Shown here: positions 15,872 through 20,961 of the stretch, piece by piece | Numbering within the stretch: the stretch's first letter is position 1 | Layout of the letters: each line of letters begins with the position of its first letter | Source: Woronichinia sp035285405 | GTDB lineage: Bacteria > Cyanobacteriota > Cyanobacteriia > Cyanobacteriales > Microcystaceae | Direction of reading: 5' to 3' | DNA length: 20,961 bases | Assembly: GCA_035285405.1 (NCBI GenBank) | Contig: JAYKJI010000443.1 | Coordinates: 1-20,961, forward strand | Translations under genes and position numbers: made by a program | Notes under the pieces: generated by a model | What the model was told of the DNA's origin: nothing | What the model saw: only the letters and a program-made list of their open reading frames with translations | Database searches by the model: none

Positions 15872-16126
15872 CTATTCTGTGCGATCCACACTGCCGAAGA
15901 AAATCGGTTCCACACGGATAGCAAGAATACTGGCAGGGCGAACTACCATATATTCCCCTTGAATATTTTTGATAGGAACAGTAATAAATTCCTGGGAATC
16001 ATATTTCGGCACAACGTCTTTACTGTACCATTGTTGGAATTCTTGAATATTGGTAAACCTTACCTCTTCCCGATGACCGCCGGCCAAGAGGAGATGGATC
16101 GCATATTCGTCTGGTTTTTTCGGCAT
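15872..16126 (-). CDS. Small conserved protein of unknown function
   Basis: The 84-residue product (MPKKPDEYAIHLLLAGGHREE...) is mostly beta-rich, ending in IKNIQGEYMVVRPASILAIRVEPIFFGSV. I see no catalytic motif, signal peptide or membrane segment. An upstream in-frame TTG (16177) exists, but ATG 16126 gives a more natural N-terminus with a GGGA-like sequence shortly upstream. It lies 130 bases upstream of ftsH on the same strand and could be the first gene of that unit. The repeat-free spacer between them has no clear terminator. I do not recognise the family. Confidence 0.6.
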   Translation of the reverse strand: MPKKPDEYAIHLLLAGGHREEVRFTNIQEFQQWYSKDVVPKYDSQEFITVPIKNIQGEYMVVRPASILAIRVEPIFFGSVDRTE

Positions 16127-16157
16127 CGTCAATCCCGATAACGCTTTGCTTAAGATT

Positions 16158-16268
16158 ATGACGGATCGGGGCAACAATTTGAACTGGGATCAGTTAGTTG
16201 CCGATCAACTAGAGAGCCTAGGCTGTTTATTGATCCCCAGGGAGTTTTGTTCGTTAGCAAATTTTTAG
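16158..16268 (+). CDS. Possible 36-residue ORF or gene fragment
   Basis: A short plus-strand frame from ATG 16158 encodes MTDRGNNLNWDQLVADQLES followed by 16 more residues, ending at TAG 16266-16268. Its composition is protein-like rather than shadow-like, and it lies where the divergent and convergent minus genes leave a gap. It overlaps the last four bases of the Mo-nitro_C-type gene and has no good ribosome-binding site. It may be a real small protein, the truncated start of a decayed gene, or chance. Confidence 0.25.
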   Translation: MTDRGNNLNWDQLVADQLESLGCLLIPREFCSLANF

Positions 16269-16627
16269 CAATATTGACTAATATCTTCACCTAGCTGATC
16301 AGCAAGATAGGATAGGGCCCGGAAGCGCAGCATCATCAACTCATCGTAGAAAGGATTGAGCTTACAGAGAGGCGGAATCGTAAGTACTGTCCGTCCCCCA
16401 AAGGTAATTTTTCGGGCAAAGGGACATTGGGCAGGGATCAGTTGACAAAGACGATGGGCTAGGGCAGGGCTAACCACTTCTAGGTTATTCAGGTAGTTCC
16501 TGATGGGCATCAACAGAGGTGGAATGAATGAAGAGGGAAAAGATGAAGTTGAAGACTGACAGGGGGTGGAATCCATTAGCCAGGTCGTAAAGATTAAATG
16601 GCGAATGGTTTGATCACTAACACTCAT
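16265..16627 (-). CDS. Mo-dependent nitrogenase C-terminus-like (Mo-nitro_C) family protein, stand-alone
   Basis: The 120-residue product ends with a run typical of the cyanobacterial Mo-nitro_C family: HRLCQLIPAQCPFARKITF, IPPLCKLNPFYDELMMLRFRALSYLADQLGEDISQYC. Several cysteines (in RLCQL, AQCPF, PLCKL and the final YC) are placed as in that family, and may bind a metal or cluster (inference). Residues 19-40 form a Ser/Pro-rich variable part. Despite the name, members occur as separate small proteins away from nifDK and have no proven role. A TTG at 16666 would extend the frame, but ATG 16627 is preferred. It is alone on the strand here, preceded by a 497-base spacer. Confidence 0.75.
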   Translation of the reverse strand: MSVSDQTIRHLIFTTWLMDSTPCQSSTSSFPSSFIPPLLMPIRNYLNNLEVVSPALAHRLCQLIPAQCPFARKITFGGRTVLTIPPLCKLNPFYDELMMLRFRALSYLADQLGEDISQYC

Positions 16628-17124
16628 GGGGGTTGATCTCACTTGAAATTGTGGAGTCAGAGACAATTCTAGAAAAAATGATTTGACAAAAATCTAGGAA
16701 TGTGAGGGAACGATTATTGTCCTTTTTGGTGATAGCACAAAGTTCTCGGAAAAAAGTCAGAAAAGCTCGATGTAGTGAGAAAGACTCATCATTGAGAGGG
16801 TAAGGATAGAAAACGTGCTATAGAAGATACAGCACTTTGCTTAATGACACCGTACAGACAAAAAGCTAAAATCCTTACTCAGCAAGCTTTGTAGAAAAAA
16901 ACTGTACGTCGAGATCCCGATAAGTGCTGTAATCATTAATTAGCTTAGAGTTGCCTCTTTCCTTTGATCATGATCCAGCTTGCCGGAGACGGAAGTGAGA
17001 TAGATCACCAACAGACAGTTAATTTAGATAGGGCAGTATGTAGGCGATCGCTGACTGGAAAAAGCTAAACTCCTTGGTGAATTAATGTTGAGCGTCTCTT
17101 CATTAGGCGTAAATATCGCTCTAT
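16628..17124. other. Gene-free spacer holding a nested inverted-repeat structure
   Basis: No convincing gene lies between the Mo-nitro_C-type gene and ridA. The spacer contains an outer perfect inverted repeat TACAGCACTT (16828-16837) / AAGTGCTGTA (16922-16931), an inner inverted repeat CGTACAG (16851-16857) / CTGTACG (16902-16908), and a segment AAAAAGCTAAAATCCTTAC (16860-16878) followed by TCAGCAAGC (16879-16887). A HIP1 octamer is at 17044-17051. The arms are spaced as a roughly 104-base folded structure, which fits a MITE or insertion-sequence relic, or a small RNA. Confidence 0.6.
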
Positions 17125-17517
17125 CTAATCGGGGATAACGGCGATACAGTCAATTTCGACCCAAACATCCTTCGGCAATCGTGCCACTTCCACACAGGCC
17201 CGGGCCGGCGCGGTTGCTTCCTCAAAATAGGTGGCATAAACCTGATTCATCGCGACAAAATGTCCTAAATCCTGGAGAAAAACGGTGGTTTTAACGACAT
17301 CAGACCAGGTAGCCCCTGCCTGGGTCAAAATGGCCTCTAGATTAGCCATGACCTGTTGAGTTTGTTGGCCAATATCTTCTTTACCAATAATTTCGCCACT
17401 GTGGGGATCCAAAGGAATCTGACCTGCAACAAATAACAGTTTTCCCTGGGCCGCGATCGCTTGATTGTAGGGGCCAACAGGAGCAGGGGCTTGGGTAGTT
17501 TGAATAATTTCTTTCAT
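17125..17517 (-). CDS. ridA: RidA family reactive enamine/imine deaminase
   Basis: The 130-residue protein is a full-length RidA (YjgF/YER057c/UK114 family). It hydrolyses reactive 2-aminoacrylate and related enamines/imines released by PLP enzymes, acting as a cytosolic trimer. The family residues are present: PVGPYNQA (Tyr17), FVAGQIPLDPHSGE, VVKTTVFLQDLGHF, and APARACVEVARLPKDVWVEID with the key Arg106 and Glu121. ATG 17517 gives the usual N-terminus. It diverges from the moeB-type gene with a 212-base gap. Assignment is very sure; the link to the neighbours is not. Confidence 0.95.
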   Translation of the reverse strand: MKEIIQTTQAPAPVGPYNQAIAAQGKLLFVAGQIPLDPHSGEIIGKEDIGQQTQQVMANLEAILTQAGATWSDVVKTTVFLQDLGHFVAMNQVYATYFEEATAPARACVEVARLPKDVWVEIDCIAVIPD

Positions 17518-17617
17518 GATTGATTTCAGATGAGAAAAAAAGAAACAACGGGTAAGTTGATCGCTTGAGAGAGAATTCGGTTTCTCAGAACGGCGATCAT
17601 GAAATGGATTGCCAACC

Positions 17618-17646
17618 TTGAACAGTAACTAAACTTCACATTCAAT
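17618..17646 (+). promoter_or_regulatory. Candidate promoter for the moeB-type gene
   Basis: TTGAAC (17618-17623) and TTCAAT (17641-17646) are separated by 17 bases, in the divergent spacer between ridA and the MoeB-rhodanese gene. A second -10-like box TACAAT (17673-17678) is closer to the start but has no partner. Either could drive the gene; the evidence is by consensus only. Confidence 0.35.
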
Positions 17647-17729
17647 CCCGCCCGAACCGAAAACAAAAGCTTTACAATTAAATATTTGCTGCGGTTGTTA
17701 CCGAATATGCTCCCCCGTAGGCAACATTT

Positions 17730-18902
17730 ATGCTTAATCCAAACTTGACGGAGATTGAACTCTCTAAAGACGACTACCAACGTTATTCCCGCCACATTAT
17801 TTTGCCAGAAGTTGGGCTGGACGGACAAAAACGGATCAAGGCCGCCAGTGTGCTCTGCGTAGGTACAGGCGGACTGGGTTCACCTCTCTTATTATATTTA
17901 GCGGCGGCCGGGGTGGGCTGCATTGGCATTGTGGATTTTGACATTGTTGACCACTCCAATCTACAACGTCAAATTATTCATGGAACCTCCTGGGTCGGTA
18001 AGCCTAAAATTGAGTCGGCCAAAAATCGGATTTTAGAAATTAATCCCTACTGTCAGGTGGACTTGTATGAAACCCAACTCAGTTCCGCTAATGCTTTAGA
18101 GATTATCAAACCCTACGATATTGTGATTGATGGTACAGATAATTTCCCCACCCGTTACCTGACCAATGATGCCTGTGTTTTATTGGATAAACCCAATATT
18201 TACGGTTCTATCTTCCGTTTTGAAGGCCAAGCCACCGTTTTCAACTATCAGGGTGGCCCCAACTACCGCGATCTTTATCCCGAACCACCACCACCAGGCA
18301 TGGTTCCTTCCTGTGCCGAGGGCGGGGTTTTAGGCGTATTACCAGGGATTGTGGGCACGATTCAAGCCACAGAAGCGATCAAAATTATTTTGGGTGCTCC
18401 CCATACCCTCAGTGGTCGTCTCCTCCTTTTTAATGCTTGGGAGATGAAGTTTCGAGAATTAAAACTGCGACCCAATCCTGAACGCCCTGTGATCACAGAA
18501 CTGATTGATTACGAACAATTCTGTGGCATTCCCCAGGCCAAAGCCGCCGAAGCTGCCGAAAAATCCGCCTTGGCCGAAATGACAGTGTTGGAGTTAAAAG
18601 CCTTAATAGATAATGGGGCCCAGGACTTTGTGCTAATTGATGTTCGTAATCCCAATGAATATGACATTGCTCGTATTCCAGGTTCGGTATTGGTTCCCCT
18701 ACCAGACATTGAAAAAGGGCCAGGGGTTGAGAAAGTACGAGAATTGCTGAATGGTCATCGTCTCATTGCTCACTGCAAGATGGGAGGGCGATCGGCCAAA
18801 GCCTTGTCTATTCTTAAGGAAGCAGGCATTGAAGGAATTAACGTCAAAGGTGGCATTAGTGCCTGGAGCCAAGAAGTTGATCCTAGTGTGACTCAGTACT
18901 AA
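17730..18902 (+). CDS. moeB: MoeB/ThiF-type sulfur-carrier adenylyltransferase fused to a rhodanese domain
   Basis: The 390-residue protein joins an E1-like adenylating domain (about 10-250) with a rhodanese domain (about 283-385). The first has YSRHIILPEVGLDGQKR, the ATP loop GTGGLG (45-50), VDFDIVDHSNLQRQ, IDGTDNFPTRYL and a PSCAEGGVLG loop whose Cys195 aligns with the catalytic cysteine. The second ends in AHCKMGGRSAKAL (persulfide Cys349). Such proteins activate the C-terminal glycine of MoaD or ThiS-like carriers and load sulfur, for molybdopterin, thiamine or thiolated tRNA. The zinc-binding CxxC pairs of classic MoeB are missing (NYRD at 178-181; only one Cys near 265), as in cyanobacterial versions I recall. 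It diverges from ridA. Confidence 0.92.
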   Translation: MLNPNLTEIELSKDDYQRYSRHIILPEVGLDGQKRIKAASVLCVGTGGLGSPLLLYLAAAGVGCIGIVDFDIVDHSNLQRQIIHGTSWVGKPKIESAKNRILEINPYCQVDLYETQLSSANALEIIKPYDIVIDGTDNFPTRYLTNDACVLLDKPNIYGSIFRFEGQATVFNYQGGPNYRDLYPEPPPPGMVPSCAEGGVLGVLPGIVGTIQATEAIKIILGAPHTLSGRLLLFNAWEMKFRELKLRPNPERPVITELIDYEQFCGIPQAKAAEAAEKSALAEMTVLELKALIDNGAQDFVLIDVRNPNEYDIARIPGSVLVPLPDIEKGPGVEKVRELLNGHRLIAHCKMGGRSAKALSILKEAGIEGINVKGGISAWSQEVDPSVTQY

Positions 18903-18949
18903 TCTGTTAGACTTGGTATTCTTGGGAGGTTGGATTGGGCCCTATTTTT

Positions 18950-18976
18950 GGGGAATCTAGCTTCCCTACTTTTTTT
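18950..18976 (+). terminator. Intrinsic terminator after the moeB-type gene
   Basis: GGGAA (18951-18955) and TTCCC (18962-18966) form a hairpin with a six-base loop, followed within three bases by seven T residues (18970-18976). It lies 47 bases after the stop codon at 18902. Confidence 0.6.
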
Positions 18977-19228
18977 GAGCTTGGTGGTTGAGTTTGGCGA
19001 TCGTGGTTATCTCCCAAACCCAAGCTTGCCTAATGTCCCTCAGACTCGTTACACTGCTTAAAAATATCCTCACTTTCAAGGGATAATAGAAAAAATCTAA
19101 CGCTGTCAGCCTTCTGCTTTTAACCTGAAAGTAGAAACTAGCAACGCATTGTTACGTAACTAAATCACTCAATTTAGTAAAGCGTCTCTAAAGACACTAA
19201 AAATTATCCGTTACTAGAAGGAGCGTCA
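18977..19228 (+). promoter_or_regulatory. psbB upstream region
   Basis: The 326 bases between the moeB-type gene and psbB contain the terminator at 18950-18976 and no gene. Notable elements are the perfect palindrome GTTACGTAAC (19151-19160) and an adjoining inverted repeat ACTAAAT-CACTCA-ATTTAGT (19159-19178). They lie 51-78 bases before the ATG, likely in the 5' leader or promoter. No confident -35/-10 pair could be chosen by eye. Confidence 0.4.
19218..19223 (+). promoter_or_regulatory. psbB ribosome-binding site
   Basis: AAGGAG lies five bases before the ATG at 19229. It is the clearest Shine-Dalgarno match I noted in the window and fixes the psbB start. Confidence 0.8.
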
Positions 19229-20755
19229 ATGGGACTACCTTGGTATCGAGTTCACACCGTTGTCCTGAATGATCCAGGACGTTTAATTTCTGTTCACCTC
19301 ATGCATACTGCTCTTGTAGCAGGTTGGGCTGGTTCAATGGCTCTCTATGAGTTAGCTATTTTTGATCCCAGCGATGCGGTTCTCAACCCCATGTGGCGAC
19401 AAGGGATGTTTGTTCTTCCCTTTATGGCTCGTCTAGGCGTAACTTCCTCCTGGGGGGGGTGGAGCGTCACCGGCGAAACAGGAGTTGATCCTGGTTTCTG
19501 GTCTTTTGAAGGCGTAGCGGCTGCCCATATCGTCCTTTCTGGCTTGCTCTTTTTAGCGGCGGTTTGGCACTGGGTATTCTGGGATTTAGAACTCTTTGTC
19601 GATCCCCGCACTGGTGAATCTGCACTGGATTTACCCAAAATGTTTGGTATCCACCTGTTCTTATCTGGTCTTCTCTGTTTTGGCTTTGGAGCTTTCCATT
19701 TAACTGGTGTGTGGGGCCCCGGAATGTGGGTCTCTGATCCCTATGGTCTGACGGGCCATGTTCAACCCGTTGCACCGGAATGGGGGCCATCGGGCTTTAA
19801 CCCCTTTAATCCAGGGGGTGTGGTGGCTCACCATATTGCAGCAGGGATTGTCGGTATTATTGCAGGTCTCTTCCACTTAACGGTGCGTCCTCCTGAACGG
19901 CTCTATAAAGCCCTGAAAATGGGAAATATTGAAACCGTACTTTCCAGTAGTATTGCAGCGGTTTTCTTTGCGGCTTTTGTCGTAGCGGGAACCATGTGGT
20001 ATGGCAATGCCACCACGCCGATCGAACTCTTTGGCCCAACCCGTTATCAATGGGATAAGGGCTATTTCCAAGAAGAGATTCAACATCGTGTTGACGCTAA
20101 ACTAGCTGAAGGTGCTTCTCTGTCAGACGCTTGGTCGAGCATTCCTGAAAAACTCGCTTTCTATGACTATGTGGGTAATAGCCCTGCTAAGGGGGGATTA
20201 TTCCGTACTGGAGCAATGGATAGTGGAGATGGCATCGCGAAAACCTGGGCAGGCCACCCTATTTTCAAAGATAAGGAAGGCCGGGAATTAACCGTGCGTC
20301 GGATGCCCAACTTCTTTGAAACTTTCCCCATTATCATGACTGATGCGGATGGCGTGGTTCGCGCTGATATTCCCTTCCGTCGGGCAGAATCCAAGTTCTC
20401 GGTTGAACAAACCGGCGTAACCGTTTCTGTCTATGGTGGTGAATTAGATGGTCAAACTTTCTCTGATGCGGCTTCGGTGAAGAAATTTGCCCGTAAAGCT
20501 CAGTTAGGGGAAGCTTTCGACTTTGACCGCGAAACTCTTAACTCGGATGGGGTATTCCGCACTAGCCCTCGTGGTTGGTTTACCTTTGGCCACGCAGTAT
20601 TTGCGTTGCTGTTCTTCTTTGGCCATATTTGGCATGGTTCTCGGACTATTTTCCGCGATGTATTTGCCGGTGTGGAAATTGAGGAAGAACAAGTGGAATG
20701 GGGTCTATTCCAGAAAGTGGGTGATAAGACCACTCGTACCCGTAGTGAAGCTTAA
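19229..20755 (+). CDS. psbB: Photosystem II CP47 chlorophyll-binding core antenna protein
   Basis: The 508-residue protein is CP47, the usual length for this family. It starts with MGLPWYRVHTVVLNDPGRLI and has six membrane helices with the chlorophyll-binding histidines in HLMHTALVAGW, AAHIVLSG, GIHLFLSG, VAHHIAAGIVG and the last helix FGHAVFALLFFFGHIWHG. The large lumenal loop between helices V and VI (about 257-447) is intact and carries the GPTRYQWDKGYFQEEIQHRV segment. CP47 passes excitation energy to the D1/D2 reaction centre in the thylakoid membrane. An AAGGAG site precedes the ATG, and a strong terminator follows within 31 bases, so psbB is a single-gene unit here. No frame damage or odd codon use is seen. 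Confidence 0.99.
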   Translation: MGLPWYRVHTVVLNDPGRLISVHLMHTALVAGWAGSMALYELAIFDPSDAVLNPMWRQGMFVLPFMARLGVTSSWGGWSVTGETGVDPGFWSFEGVAAAHIVLSGLLFLAAVWHWVFWDLELFVDPRTGESALDLPKMFGIHLFLSGLLCFGFGAFHLTGVWGPGMWVSDPYGLTGHVQPVAPEWGPSGFNPFNPGGVVAHHIAAGIVGIIAGLFHLTVRPPERLYKALKMGNIETVLSSSIAAVFFAAFVVAGTMWYGNATTPIELFGPTRYQWDKGYFQEEIQHRVDAKLAEGASLSDAWSSIPEKLAFYDYVGNSPAKGGLFRTGAMDSGDGIAKTWAGHPIFKDKEGRELTVRRMPNFFETFPIIMTDADGVVRADIPFRRAESKFSVEQTGVTVSVYGGELDGQTFSDAASVKKFARKAQLGEAFDFDRETLNSDGVFRTSPRGWFTFGHAVFALLFFFGHIWHGSRTIFRDVFAGVEIEEEQVEWGLFQKVGDKTTRTRSEA

Positions 20756-20785
20756 TTTTCTAACTTGAGGTGAATATCCTCAACT

Positions 20786-20827
20786 AGGGATAGTAATCTG
20801 AATGTGGGTTGCTGTCCCTTTTCTTTT
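20786..20827 (+). terminator. Intrinsic terminator after psbB
   Basis: AGGGATAGTAA (20786-20796) pairs with TTGCTGTCCCT (20809-20819), an 11-pair stem with two G-U pairs and a 12-base loop, followed by TTTTCTTTT. A smaller hairpin TTGAGG/CCTCAA (20765-20783) comes just before it. Confidence 0.8.
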
Positions 20828-20844
20828 AGCATTTTTTAGTTAGG

Positions 20845-20961
20845 GCTTGCTGAAAAAAGCTGAAACCCTTACGGAGAAAAGATAGTAGCCAAATTAAGAA
20901 CAGCTAGAATGCAGGAAAATAGGTTAAAATGGCTCAAAACCCTTGCATTAAGAGGAGAGAA
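20845..20961. mobile_element. Possible insertion-sequence or MITE end at the window edge
   Basis: After the psbB terminator the sequence GCTTGCTGA (20845-20853) leads into AAAAAGCTGAAACCCTTAC (20854-20872). This 19-base segment matches 16860-16878 at 17 of 19 positions, and TCAGCAAGC at 16879-16887 is the reverse complement of GCTTGCTGA. The following 89 bases hold no recognisable gene. A terminal-repeat origin is inference, since any transposase would lie outside the window. Confidence 0.35.

Larger units (their letters stand above)
1..20961. repeat. HIP1 octamer repeats (GCGATCGC) throughout
   Basis: I count about twenty copies of the octamer, both in genes and between them, for example at 9123-9130, 13441-13448 and 17044-17051. 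Overrepresentation of this palindrome is typical of many cyanobacterial genomes. It supports the taxonomic call. Confidence 0.85.

Noticed and set aside
16141..16177. TTG-initiated upstream extension of the 84-residue protein
   Set aside because: It adds a segment unlike the rest of the protein, while ATG 16126 has a better start context.
17526..17828. Minus-strand open frame of 100 residues between ridA and the moeB-type gene
   Set aside because: It overlaps the start of the moeB-type gene and covers its likely promoter; it has no motif, and the sequence looks non-coding.
19345..20768. Several minus- and plus-strand frames within psbB
   Set aside because: All lie inside the highly conserved CP47 frame and have no independent support.
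1..20961. CRISPR array, tRNA or rRNA gene, phage or defence genes
   Set aside because: No regularly spaced direct repeats, tRNA-like T-arm sequences, rRNA blocks, integrase, nuclease or toxin motifs were seen on either strand.

Overview
The window reads as a chromosomal segment of a cyanobacterium. It carries psbB (photosystem II CP47) and is dense in the HIP1 palindrome GCGATCGC, about one copy per kb. Several proteins also belong to families found mainly in cyanobacteria: a DUF3747-type exported protein, a fused MoeB-rhodanese protein, an orphan Mo-nitro_C-type protein and a TPR-like protein beside rsmE. GC content looks intermediate and there are no rRNA or tRNA genes. A unicellular Synechocystis/Cyanothece/Microcystis-like host is plausible, but the genus is inference.

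Layout. Bases 1-862 (minus): a thiol peroxidase-like protein reads into the truncated start of a PfkB-family sugar kinase. Bases 924-2321 (plus): a promoter and two tandem histidine-phosphatase paralogues, candidate metal-independent phosphoserine phosphatases. Bases 2335-2982 (minus): a PlsC-type acyltransferase, followed by a repeat-rich spacer of G/C-run hairpins (about 3071-3275). Bases 3317-6796 (minus): a DUF3747-type exported protein, a conserved TPR-like protein, RsmE and a NarL-type response regulator. Bases 6913-9704: a plus-strand GAF histidine kinase converging, with a 4-base overlap, on a minus-strand receiver-kinase hybrid. With the regulator this makes a three-gene signalling island.

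Bases 9878-12874 (plus): two overlapping GT2 glycosyltransferases and a WecG/TagA/CpsF glycosyltransferase, converging on a minus-strand group (GT2, FtsH, small conserved protein; 12904-16126). Bases 16265-16627 (minus): the Mo-nitro_C-type protein. Its upstream spacer holds nested inverted repeats and a motif that recurs near the right end of the window. Bases 17125-18902: RidA (minus) diverging from MoeB-rhodanese (plus). Bases 19229-20755: psbB with a strong ribosome-binding site and a good intrinsic terminator, followed by a possible insertion-sequence end.

Most genes are housekeeping or cell-envelope genes. No defence system, CRISPR array, phage or intact transposase was found. The less ordinary parts are the tandem phosphatases, the signalling island with a chromophore-less GAF kinase, the zinc-site-less MoeB protein, the orphan Mo-nitro_C protein, and the repeat-bearing spacers at 3071-3275 and 16828-16931/20845-20961.
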